A DNA stretch of 64,000 nt from Effrenium voratum. Taxonomy: Eukaryota > Sar > Dinophyceae > Suessiales > Symbiodiniaceae. Within the stretch, counting starts at the first letter, position 1, and each line of letters opens with the position of its first letter. The stretch lies in the NCBI GenBank assembly GCA_963377175.1, contig CAUJNA010003785.1, forward strand, positions 86,001 through 150,000, in the 5' to 3' direction. The notes under the pieces were generated by a model. That model saw only the letters and a list, made by a program, of their open reading frames with translations, did not search any database and was not told the DNA's origin. The position numbers were made by a program, and so were the translations under genes. Shown here in pieces: positions 1 to 9,914 of the stretch.

Positions 1-537
1 GAAATAAGGGTCAGCTTCATCACCCACTCCTTCTCCCTGCTTGTGTTTGTTTTTCCCATTTTTTTCATCAGACAACTGGAAACTCGGAGGCTGCCAGGAG
101 AAAGCCAGCACCGAAAGGCAACCAAACACCATTCAAGCAAAACTGACGCGGGCAACGCCAGCCAAGGAAGACAAGAGAAGGGGAAGTGTAGACCAAAACA
201 ACTGGAGAGAAGAAATTCTATGAAACCGCCGGCAAACCGAAAGGATGCCAGGAGGTGTGTTCATTAAACAGACGCGCCAATGAATCATCTGTGCCACGGT
301 CAACACTTCATATGTGGACACCTGATCCTGTTATAAATTCTCGATCAGGAGCCTTGCATGTTGTTTAAACCTGGAATCGCATGTCCGTACCGGGGCACAC
401 AGGACACGTAACCCGACAAAACAAGTATTGACAATAGCTACTCAATAGGAAACCAACCCCAAAACACAACTGCAAGTCTGCAAGTGCAGACAAAAAGGAA
501 AAAGGGGAGGAGCAAAAGTCCACGGCCTGCTGCCCTT
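1..537. other. No gene recognised; 3' flank or intron of the GT27 gene
   Basis: The reading frames here are short and show no family motif. A Cys-containing lectin-type exon was looked for on the minus strand and not seen. Confidence 0.4.
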
Positions 538-636
538 TCAAGGCCGTGCCTTCTCCACGAACTCGCCGAACCACGCATTGGCAGCGCGGGCCTTGTTCCG
601 CATCACGTCTTTGGTGGGGATGGGATACCGTAGAAC
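538..636 (-). CDS. GT27 exon H: end of catalytic domain, possible C-terminus
   Basis: After GCCGAG the frame reads VLRYPIPTKDVMRNKARAAN followed by AWFGEFVEKARP and a TGA at 538-540. It matches the family N..R.AEVWMDEY helix closing the catalytic domain. Either the protein ends here, with no lectin domain, or a GC donor at 549 (GAGAAG|GC) leads to lectin exons beyond the left edge. The sequence alone does not decide. Confidence 0.8.
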   Translation of the reverse strand, partial: VLRYPIPTKDVMRNKARAANAWFGEFVEKARP

Positions 637-3600
637 CTCGGCCCCAAACCGCTCACAACTCTGCCCTGGGGTGGGGGGGAGGTTCAGCGTTTCCAGCATG
701 GGGGCTTTGAGGTTGTTTTGGAGGGGCTCGTTTCCAACATAAGATTGATGCCCCAAACCCCTCCCAAGCCTTATCTCAAGGCGGGTCTCAAAACAGGGGC
801 ACTGCAACGTGTGCAGTGTGGGTTTCTGCTGGGCAGCTTGTCGAAATTCTTTGCCAACCCAAAAGGGGCATCCCCCCTCCGGAAACCAAACAGGCAGCTC
901 AGGCAGAGACCAGCTGGAACAGAACTCAACCAAAGGGAGGAATTTGACTCACTGGGAAAATGAGGGCGGGGGGGGGTCAACCACCGGGTTCCTTATGTTC
1001 TATACCCTATTTTCACACTTCAATCGTCCCAAGTTGATCTTAAAAACTGATCAGAAGCACACACGGATATGACTTCCAAGTCCCTTGGATGGACATCACT
1101 TCCCTAGAAATTTACGTCCCCCCCCCCCCATTTTCCACGTTTTTTTGGCGGATGTTTTACTCCAACTCCTTGACTCCTATCCCCGGAATTTCGCTGACTC
1201 GGAGACCCGCGTCATTCGTCTCTTCAGTACATGTGTTAAAATAGGGAACCCAAATGGATTCCGGTTCTTGTGTTTTCCCTTTAAACGAAGCCGAAAATGG
1301 TACCCTCCCAAACACAAACCCCTACCCAGAGGCTTCTGGGGCTTTCAATGGAAGACCCGACCCCCATCAAACACCCCGCTTCGGTGTTTGGGGGTCTCAA
1401 AACCCGGCTGTTTGAGGGCCCTAAATTGATCGAATGGGAGCGTCTGGGTCGACTGCACTCCGCGGCCGCGGGGCCGTCTTTGGGTTCTTCGGGTCCCGCC
1501 ACATGTGGGCCACGTAGGCGCCCTCCGCCACCTCGATGCGGCCCCCGCAGAGCCAACTCCGCAGGGACTGGTCGATGTTCCTCGACTGGGAAAAAACCAA
1601 ACAACAAGAGAAGGAAACATAAACAACAACCAAAAACAACAACCACAAAAAACAAAAACTATGCTGCTTTGATCAATAATGCGTCCCAAAGTCGGAAAAA
1701 AATGTTCCTTGTCAGTTTGAGAGGAAATGCGTCCCAAAGTCGGAAGAATAGGGTCCAAAGCACGGGGTGCCTATCAAGCTCCATATTTGTTATTGGTACA
1801 ACCCAGGGGGTCCCTTCAGGTTCCATAGTTGTTGTCTTTTTGGGGGAGAGGGTATCTGTTGCGTTACACTCCCTGAAGCTGAGGGGGGGGTGTCCGTTTA
1901 AAAGCGAAATGGTCTTCCAGGGAGGCTTTCCTCAGGTGCCATGTTGGTGGGAGGAGGGTATCGGTTGGCACCCTCTCTAACATGGCGCTTGATAGGAAGT
2001 TCCTTGAGGAAATTGGTCTTCCAGGCACACAACAAAAGAAGGAACTTGAGAAACCCGGGTTCTTGGTGGCCATGTTCGAATGGAACATTTGAAGCAATCC
2101 AACACAACATGACCGCCATTGAACAAACTAGGACATGAAGCTGGATTGTATGTAGTAGCCGTTGCTTCGCTCCCCAAGACCAACGAGTCCCTCGGTTGCT
2201 TCGTTGGTAGTAAACTGAGAAGCCAGCCGTGCAAAGAGGCTTGCACGGACAGTTATTTGTGTGTGTGCGTGTTCACGACGGAGGCTCGAAAATGAGTTGG
2301 TTTAAGAAGCAAAGCGTCCCGGAAGGGTGCGCAAATGCGTTGCTGTGAGATCAGCAAGGGTCTCGTCTAGCCAGTTGTCTGAAAGCAAAAGGGACAAGGG
2401 TGGTTTCTAAGACATGAAGCTAAGGGTTCAAAAAAAATGCGTAAGTTGGCGTCATAAGAACAATCATATAAGTGATAAGACCGACACTGCAAATAATAAC
2501 AATAACAGTGATAGTAACAACAATATTGCTACAAGCATAATTATAGTCAACATAATGTGCTTGACAACAAAGAACACAATAATAATAGTACTAAATACTA
2601 CAACAATAACATTAATATTAAATATTCTTAATAATAGTAACTTGATCATGATAGGAGCCATCATACATAAGCATAACAAGTACACAAACAGTGATCATAA
2701 CAACGATCACACCAATAGCAACAATAATGACACCACACATATCGATACTAACAACAACAATACTAAGAACTGTTTTATTGCTGTAACAACAACCATACTA
2801 GCAACATTTTTTAATAACAACTGGGGGTTGCTGCTTGACCCACAAGCAAAGTAGAGTGGTTTCCAACGGCCCCCAGAGAACACTCTGGAAACAGTTTCCC
2901 ATAGGGTTCAGCTGGGTGAGGTTGCTTAACACCCTGAATGGTCCAACAAACTGGGGTGCATCGCAGCTCGTGTATGTTCTTGTCCTATCTTCAAAATCCC
3001 TTTCACCTGGCATTTGAAATGAACACCGGAATATCAGATCCACCAAACAAATTCCAGGTCCCCTCTTGTAGGACACGCCACCACCTCCTGAAAGCTTCTA
3101 TGCCATGGCGCTCACCGCCCCAGGCCACCATCTTGGTATCGTAGCCTTCCGTTTCCTCCCACCAGCGCCGCGACAGCGCCAGCAGGCCCCCGCTCATCAG
3201 CGGCGCGTCCCGGCCCGGGTTGTACAACCAGGTGAAGTCGTTATTCCAAAGAATGAAGCACACCTGAGCCACATGAAACAGATGCACTTCTGCAATGGGC
3301 CAGTTCATGTGAAAGAAATCTTCAATCAATGTATGCTCACCCGATAAGATCACGTACGTAGAACTCTTCGGCACCGCTCGACTGGAAGCCATCTCCGGAT
3401 TTGGTTTTGCGTCTCTGTAAATGTTTGTGACGGACAACATGAAGTTGCGTGAAACAAAGGTGCCCCGCAAATAGGTATCCCGACCAAGGCTGCAACGTGG
3501 TAAACCTGTGCTAAAGTGCTGATACATGTCGTTATGATCACCAAGTGTTGCATGTTCTAGTCACTCAAAGAATCTTTCAATACTCACTCAAAGAAGCTTT

Positions 3601-6600
3601 CAATCGCAGGATCCACAGAAAGCTTTGTTTCAAGACATAAGACGCATATCTGCACGCGTTCCTTGAGGCGCCTTGCCGCCGCCACCACCGGGGATCTCTT
3701 TCCAGGTGTCGGGGTTCAGAGAGGTAATGGTCGGCACCACGATGGTCCTGGAGGGTTGCTTTCTGGGATTTGTCCCCGTTTGTTCTTTACGTTGAATAGT
3801 ATCTTGTTGGTTTTTGGTGTTTGTCAGTTTTTGTTGTTTGTTTTTGGTGTTGTTTGTTGTTTGCTTTCTAGTTTCTTGTTTGTGTTACCCTCCCACCCTT
3901 TTCACATGGAACCGTTCGACGTTCGGCGGGTCCTGGTTTGGACCATTCTCCTTGAAGAGGGACCCTCGGACCCTCTGTTAGGCTCCATGTCAATTGGTGG
4001 GAGGGTATTGTTGATTGTGTCTTGCTCTTCTGGTGCTGTTTGTCCTTCCCTGTTGAGAGTCAAATTGAATTATGTTTGCAACGCTGAAAGGTGGGAGTGT
4101 CCTGCAAAATAGGCATCCCCGGGGGGGTCGAAGTGGAGCCAGCTCGAAATATGTGAACCACAATCGAAGCATGGGAGTCTCCAATGGGAACAGTTGCCCG
4201 TTGGGGTTGGAGTTCAAAAGGAAATTCCATCCTAACATAAGATAGATTAGATAACCAATGTTAAATGTTAGGAAATCCTGCCAGGATGTTAGGAAACATA
4301 AAGTTGGGTTGAGGTTATCCTCAAAGTTAGGTTAACGCATTAAGCATTGTATCATCCTCATCTAGATTCCTGCCGGCGCCCTCCAAATGGCCTCTGACTG
4401 CTTACCTCTCCGCACAAAAAGCCCCTGAGAAAGCCCAGCCGCGAAAGAAATGAGTCGAAAAAAACCTTCGAGTTGATCAGCCAGCCGGACCCATCACTGT
4501 ACTCAAGCCATTCTAAGCATGCTGCCATGGTGCATCAGCCAGGCTTGCTCCCTCAATGCACAGGATGAACAATTCGCCAGCAAGCAGAGCAGGCAGCAGG
4601 CCAATGTTGAGGCTGCTTTTGATTTTTCCCGGCCAAAGGCTCTGGCTCAATGCCAGGGAAGGAACACAGAGCAGTCCAACTTTTCAGCTTGCACCAACTC
4701 GGGCTGTTAACTCTGGACCCTCCCCCCTCTTGCCACTAACAGTCCCTCATGTTACTCATGTTCCCAATGATACGCCTCTATCTACAAGCCGGGCAGCATA
4801 TTAGAAGCCGACACAATATTCGAAGATATGTTCAGGTAGTGCCCCCTCCCCTTGAAGGCCCCAAGAGAGCCATGAATGATGTCAGTTGCTCTCAAGGTTG
4901 AGAAAGTAATGACCCTCTGTTCGGGACCCGCTCTGGGCACCAAAAGACACCAGGGTCCAAACAAAGAACCCCTGTTTCTTGGTCAGCCCTGGGGTTCGGG
5001 GTCCCAAGCGCTAAGCCGAGTCCTGTGATCGTTCTTCCGCCGCATCTGTTTCAGGAAGGCGTGCTCCCAGCCTTTTCCTGTGCTGCTTATTGGCCAACAA
5101 ACACCTCATAAATCCTCGGGGTTGCTGGCATGTTCCTTCCATCGGCCAAATAGCAAGTCGCTCTAAGGGCAAAAGCAGGTGCAGCCAGGGTTCCACTTGT
5201 TGACTACCCTCAAATGGACTTAAACCCGGGGGTGAGTCATGTACCCAAAAAGGAAACCCCTGGGTTTAAGTCTGTTGCCGGTAGTCAAAAAGTAGAACCC
5301 TGGGTGAAGCCTGTGGACTGTACTGGAAGGACTTCGGCGCTTCGGGGAACATGTGAAAACCCCCCAAACACCTGGGCCACCATTTGTGAACCCGACTGGA
5401 CTGCAGGCGTTCTGCCAGGCGGGCGATCGCGCGATCGATCCTACTCAAACAGGGCCACAGTTTGCACTGGTGCATAGAGCAAAGGAAAAGCAAGACCACA
5501 ACAAGATATATCAAGACATGGCTAGATGGGGATAGCTTGCAGAGGACTTTGTTGGTCCAGATCTCCCATCTACCACTCAGTTTAATGCCTAAGCGAACCT
5601 TGGAGTCTTGCAAGATGGAGAGTGCGTTCGGAGCAATACATCCATGCGCAGGCGAACCCCTACGTAGATTGGGTTGAAGCGGCGGGAACACCGAGCGGAG
5701 AATCTGGTCTGTACAAGCTGGTGGGGCCACTCAAAGGGCAACTGACGGGAGCGCACGGTCTGGTCTGTGCTATCAAGGTCGAGCCGGGTCAGCACAGCTG
5801 GCACATGCTGGCACGGTCGCAGCAGAGAAAGGAGGGCATGGAAAATAAGAACAGATTGAGAGGCGGAGCAGATTGAGAGGCGGTGGACGTCAGAATAAGT
5901 CTTACAACCCCCAACCGGCCCTAACCCGCCGCAAAAACTAGGCTCCCTTGAACAATCAGGTGGAAGGGTCAGATTCCATGTGCAGAAGCATGAGTCTCCT
6001 TATTCAGCAGTCAGATGTCATTTGTGGCTATTGCCCCTGTGCAACAAGTCAAACAGCTTGTTGGTTGGTGGGAACACACACAAACACACTTGCAATTAAT
6101 TCCACGAATCTTTCGGATGTTGGGCACTTTATTTAAAGGGCGCTAGATGCAAAAGATTACAACAGCAGCCCAGTCATCACATACCGATCCAGGAGCCCCC
6201 CAAGTTTCAAGTTGACCGGCCGGAAAGGGCTTCCCATTTACCGACCACAAGAACCAGGGCTTCAGATCCAAATGCAAGCCACCAATTCGGCTCCAAGACA
6301 ACCAGCGGCTGCCTGAAATTCCTGAAAATGGAAAGTTCCAGACAATACTCGTGTGATAGTCAAAAGGGTAAGTTCACTAGGTTTTTGGAAACACTGTTGA
6401 AGAGCTGCTGAGCAGGAAACCAAGTTCCAACCAAATTCAGCTAAGCTCACGCCGGGTGTCGCGGGCTCACGTGGCAGTCGAAGAAGACCACCACGTCCCC
6501 CGTCGCGGCGTCGCCCCCCGACTTCTTCGCCTCAAGCGACGTCGATCCGGGAAGCTGCGGCACTGTTTGCTTTGCTTTTAGTGCAGATCTGAGTTTGTCC

Positions 6601-8363
6601 CCTGAGTATTTAGTGTACAACAATGAACATAATTTCCATTTCCATATGTATATATATATATATATACACATAATGTATAGACCAGGGTCTCAAGGTTCAC
6701 ATGGTCAAGGGCACAATCATAGGAACCAGTGGTCAAGATTGTGGCCTTTTGGGATCGCTTTGAGAGGTGGGGAATCAGGGACCTGCCAAAAAAAGCCCCG
6801 ATCTTGGTAAACCCCGCTGGTTTTGATGCCCTTGAAAACTGGACGAATTGGCTAGAATCCATGGAGTCATCTACATGGGTAAGCAGGTTAAGCTGCTCAA
6901 TGCAAAAATGAGAAAAACAAAAACAATGTTGGACTGCAACAAACCTACTCCTCCTGTGTGAGAAGAAGCCAAAAAAACAGAAGAGCAAACCCCACCCTTT
7001 GAGAGCTGCCGAGTCTACGCACAGAACACCCTAGGCTGGGGGCTCCAAGCGCTGAAAGATGCACAGGACCCCAACCCAACGGGTACCTGCTGAGAGCTTT
7101 CTTGCCGGTGCGATAGGTAGTGAATGTAGGAATGGGCCCAGGGATTCCCTTAAAGGAAGCCACAAAAAATGGTTCATTCAGGTCATTCCTTCGTTCCCTG
7201 CTGAGCACCATGAAGTTCTCTGGGCCATGAAAGTGATGCAGACACCAATCAACAAACTTTTTCTGTGGGTCAAAATAGGTACCCAACCAAAGTGGAACCC
7301 TGTTAAATGGAAAGAAGGACTGACTAAAACCTGCGGATTACCCCCTGTTGGTTTCATTTTGACCCATACCCCTTTTGAAACTTGCCAACAGGTCTGTCCA
7401 TACCCTGCACTTCTTCCCAACCTTGGCTTATTAACTAGATAAGCACGTATTGCTGTGTAGACACATCTGAAAAAAAAGAAAGCCAAGACAGGAACCCATC
7501 CTGGAGCCAACTGCCTTGACTTTCCAGGTGAGCTCGCAGTGAGTTGCTCAAACAGGGATCACAAACAATTGAGCCCTACATTGGCAGCCTGACCCCCAAC
7601 TCCCCACCCCGACACCTCCCCCCCAGACGAAACGCAGCCAACCAGGGAAACGCATTGAAAGGGCCGTGTGTCCATGCGCTTTCCGCGTTTTTTTCAGGGG
7701 CTTCTCGCTCCAACCCGAGGCGCCGAGATGAGGCCCAGCGTCTGCTCGTGGCGCACGATGCGCATCTTTGGCACCCCAACGCCACCCTCCAGCAGCTGGG
7801 CCGACATTTGCGTCCTGACCGGGCGAGAGTGAGGTACCCACCCCGAAGGCTGCCCCCCTGGGCGCAGCTAAATCGTGTTTCTTGGGGCAACATTCCCAGC
7901 GTCTGAACCGGGTTGGGCTGGAGCCTTCACGGTATTTTGTGGGGAGCATTGCCAACCAGCCAACCAACCAGCCAACCAGCCAACCAAACAACCAACCAAC
8001 CGAGGTTATTTAAGCCCCAACTCGGGCAAGCAAAAAAGCGCACACAAATGCCGTGATTTGGGTTGGTGGGAGTGGGGTGCCAAATTACAGTGACAAAGAA
8101 ATGGTTGCCTGGCTCGACAGAGTCGTAGATTCCACCATCCAACATGTCTCTCCCGCACTCAGAAGCGGACATCCCGATCAATCAGACAGTGCGGTTTCCT
8201 TTAGGCCTTTGATTTAATCCCGGAAAAAAGTACGCTCAACCAACAAAAATACCCGTGGTCCCCAAACACCATGATCATGACCGTTCCCAACAACATGTCG
8301 ATTGAAACAACGCATCCGAGCTGCTTCAGAGGTGGTCGGCTGCCGTCATCCACCACAATGATC
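538..8363 (-). CDS. Polypeptide N-acetylgalactosaminyltransferase-like gene (GT27), 8 exons, 5' end missing
   Basis: Family knowledge: GT27 enzymes transfer GalNAc from UDP-GalNAc to Ser/Thr in the Golgi, starting mucin-type O-glycosylation. Seen: eight minus-strand exons at 8322-8363, 7724-7814, 6451-6530, 5402-5440, 3672-3747, 3112-3263, 1475-1580 and 538(or 550)-636. Spliced, they give in order the family landmarks VVDDGS, RHEQTLGLIS, GDVVVFFDCH (the metal-binding DxH), TIVVPTITSLNPDTW, PLMSGGLLAL, YDTKMVAWGGEN, SLRSWLCGG, the distal VAH and RNKARAANAWFGEF. All seven junctions keep frame. Five donors are GC (exons A/B, B/C, E/F, F/G, G/H) and two are GT (C/D, D/E); every acceptor is AG followed by G. 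Introns run 408-1654 nt. Missing: the cytoplasmic tail, Golgi anchor, stem and first part of the catalytic domain upstream of 8363, and any ricin-type lectin domain. The Trp usual after the DxH exon is absent. Family assignment is strong; exact edges are inferred from phase. Confidence 0.88.
1475..1580 (-). CDS. GT27 exon G: WGGEN / CGG / distal His segment
   Basis: This 106-nt exon begins with G then AAC, completing WGGEN with exon F. It encodes NIDQSLRSWLCGGRIEVAEG and AYVAHMWRDPKNPKT, matching ENLE.S.R.W.CGG.LEI.PCS.VGH. The His of VAH fits the distal metal ligand. The donor ACG|GC is chosen for phase 0 into exon H; read-through would give a Pro/Arg-rich, unlikely tail. Confidence 0.88.
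2455..2815. repeat. A-rich AAC/AAT simple-sequence tract inside intron F/G
   Basis: Irregular AAC, AAT and ATA triplets with few G residues. The open plus frame over it is Asn/Thr/Ile-rich, a composition artefact rather than a protein. Confidence 0.7.
3112..3263 (-). CDS. GT27 exon F: P-MSGG and YD-WGG catalytic segment
   Basis: This is the largest exon, 152 nt, after GTGGCTCAG. It reads WNNDFTWLYNPGRDAPLMSG, then GLLAL, then EGYDTKMVAWGG. In GT27 this is the acceptor/donor loop P.MAGGLFAI followed by YD..M..WGG. Using the GC donor two bases inside GTGAGC (GA|GCGCC) recreates the Glu of WGGEN with exon G. The more obvious GT donor nearby would shift the frame. Confidence 0.9.
3672..3747 (-). 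CDS. GT27 exon E: TIVVPTITSLNPDTWKEIP segment
   Basis: This 76-nt exon follows CCCTCCAG. TIVVPTITSLNPDTW matches the family VV.PVID.I...TF strand. It ends in a Gly-rich turn (GGGGGK). The GC donor after AAG gives phase 0 and joins exon F in frame. A GT donor after ATCCCCG is possible but would break the phase. Confidence 0.82.
3886..4016. mobile_element. TIR element, family H copy 1
   Basis: It starts with TACCCTCCCACC and ends with the inverse GGTGGGAGGGTA. The interior shares CGTTCGAC, TTTGGACCAT and CATGTxCAATTGGTGGGAGG with 28050-28165. No clear target-site duplication. It sits in the intron between GT27 exons D and E. Confidence 0.6.
5402..5440 (-). CDS. GT27 exon D: 39-nt micro-exon, IDRAIARLAERLQ
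   Basis: Found by phase. Exon C ends in phase 2 and exon E starts with a single G, so the missing piece must be 3n long with matching ends. After GTTTGAGTAG the sequence supplies G plus 12 codons, then CA before a GT donor, reading IDRAIARLAERL and recreating Gln at the next junction. It fills the helix after DxH where other members have WLEPLL..I. Confidence 0.7.
6451..6530 (-). CDS. GT27 exon C: DxH metal-binding motif
   Basis: This 80-nt exon encodes AKKSGGDAATGDVVVFFDCH followed by VSPRHP. FFDCH is the DxH motif that holds Mn2+ and the UDP-sugar diphosphate in GT27. The acceptor is TTGAG|GCG; the donor is CCGGC|GTGAGC, a canonical GT in phase 2. The codons are almost all G/C at the third position, unlike the flanking introns. 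Confidence 0.87.
7264..7366. mobile_element. TIR element, family F copy 1
   Basis: It opens with TGTGGGTCAAAATAGGTACC and closes with TTTTGACCCA, an imperfect inverted repeat. The interior GTGGAACCCTG, TAAATGGA and ACTAAAACCTGCGG recur at 56731-56823. Intronic in the GT27 gene. Confidence 0.6.
7724..7814 (-). CDS. GT27 exon B: MRIVRHEQTLGLIS segment
   Basis: This 91-nt exon starts after CCGGTCAG and reads TQMSAQLLEGGVGVPKMRIV, then RHEQTLGLIS. It corresponds to the family stretch V.V.R...R.GLI.AR. The donor is ATCTCG|GC, and exon C continues with AKKSGGDAATGDV, giving an ungapped match to the family between GLI and DxH. In + orientation GGCG sits at both intron edges, so the cut could slide by a few bases. 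Confidence 0.83.
7945..8003. repeat. Short tandem repeat CCAACCAG/CCAACCAA
   Basis: About a dozen AACC-type units in the intron between GT27 exons A and B. Confidence 0.75.
8322..8363 (-). CDS. GT27 exon A: UDP-sugar site strand, IIVVDDGSRPPLK
   Basis: This 42-nt exon follows a TTTCAG acceptor and begins with G, then reads IIVVDDGSRPPLK. It matches the family strand ending in VDD that lines the nucleotide-sugar pocket. The donor is placed at AAGCA|GC because this joins exon B in phase 2, recreating Gln. The preceding exon should end in phase 2 and encode the NEAxSTLLRT-type strand; I did not find it upstream. Confidence 0.75.
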
Positions 8364-9229
8364 CTGAAACCCGGGAAATGGGACATGGGAGGATCAAGGA
8401 TGCTCGGCGGTCCCGGATTCCCTCCAAACATCGTTGCGGAGGGCAAGCGTAAAATCGCTAAACATGAATATGACATTGGGCGCTCCTCATGCATGCTTCA
8501 CGCGATTGTTGAATCAATCATGATCATGCCGCACAGCTCGCCCACGCCCCATGTAGTGCTTGTGCCGGGAAACAACTCGTGTGCCTGTCCAGTCGGTGGG
8601 GCATTGAGCTGCTGACGTGTAGTAAGTCCCTAGTTTGGGTTTGCATAGCCTCAAGCCTCCTTCTGGCAAAGCGGTTCTTCTTGGGGTTCTGTGGAGGTTT
8701 GTGCAAAGGAATTGTTAAATCCTTCATGGCGGTGATTCCTTGGGGTTCTGCAAAATGCCATGCCGCATATTGATGCCATGCCACACCCCTTGAACCAAAG
8801 TTCCGCCTGAGCAATTCACCCGTTCGGGCCACTTTCGGGTTGCATCCTGCAATTCTCTGCTGATTTGCCAAGCAAATTGTCTTCACAAGCTCTGCTGGCT
8901 GTTGCCTTTCCCGTGGTGTTGATGCTGACGAATGGCTAACATTTGCAAGACATGACACATAATTATATCTTGACAAATATTTGGAACTGCTCTATTTGTG
9001 CGAAGACCCCCTCAACTCCACCCACACGGTCCCGTCGATTCCCGTTGAAACAGCATAGGCATAGGGTTCGGGGGTTGTGAATCATGCGCGGTAATTCTCA
9101 GAGCGGCCTTTCTTCACGGTAGCACCCACCAACAAACCCTTGCCAACAAAGTCTGTTGCAGAAACAACCGATTTCCAGCACACAGTCACGGGGGTAAAAA
9201 GGCGATGAAAGCAATGAAGGGCACGTGTG

Positions 9230-9585
9230 CTAGCTAAGCATCTCTTTGAGAATGGTCTTGTCGGTGTTCTCCCAAATTGCCTGGGCTGCAATGACCGGCG
9301 CCAAGGCAAATGAGGGTGTGCTGAGCCATTGGCAAAGTACTGGAGTGATAAAGCACGAGTACGCAGGCATCGCTGCATGAACAGGCAAGCGGCATTGCAG
9401 GCAATCAATATGCAGCTTCAGCTGAATGCACACGCAACGCATTGCAAGGCTGACATGGGCCAATTCAGATTCCTGAGCTTGGACTAAGTCTGACTCGAGG
9501 TCGTGAAACTGCCGAACGTACTCCAAGAGGTCAGGTGGGGATTGGGAGTGAGGTGAAGAGCAGCTGTCAAGGTTGAGGTTTGGTC
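9230..9585 (-). CDS. Unidentified ORF fragment, about 118 codons
   Basis: An uninterrupted minus-strand frame ends at a stop near 9230. It includes an acidic helical stretch (LLEYVRQFHDLESDLVQAQE) followed by Cys-rich and hydrophobic parts and NTDKTILKEMLS at the end. No domain is recognised and no start is evident; a TGA lies just upstream. It could be an exon, a decayed gene or chance. A nearby minus frame at 9000-9170 also looks protein-like (FVGKGLLVGATVKKGRSEN, then YAYAVSTGIDGTVWVELRG in another frame). Confidence 0.3.
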
Positions 9586-9887
9586 CTTCTCAAAGACCCA
9601 AGCACGCTGAAACACAAGCACATGTCAAATGATGCCAAATGGCGCGATTCACCTCTGTTCCCTGCGGATGTCAAGCAGATCGCCGCGGAATTCATAGCTC
9701 AAAAGTCTAGAGCCGGCAAAGCGTCGGCAAAGCACGGGGCCACCAGCAGGCACAATAGCTGCTGAAAGGAAGACAAAGCATTGAATTGCATCAGAAAGGG
9801 CGGATCAACAGATGATCAGTGTGCCTAACTGCAGCTGTTGGTGACTTGTGCAAGGTGTGCAAGGGTCAAGCTCCTTCGTGGCGATGC

Positions 9888-9914
9888 GCATATATATATA
9901 TATATATATATATA
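9888..9914. repeat. (TA)n microsatellite
   Basis: One of several short TA runs in the window; others are near 6646, 14371, 14848, 17512, 24441, 44236 and 54232. Confidence 0.85.

Noticed and set aside
2414..2854. 146-codon Asn-rich frame
   Set aside because: A-rich simple sequence inside a GT27 intron.
3350..3553. Upstream extension of GT27 exon F as one 174-codon ORF
   Set aside because: The frame upstream of the GTGGCTCAG acceptor has no GT27 similarity, and exon E joins exon F directly in phase.
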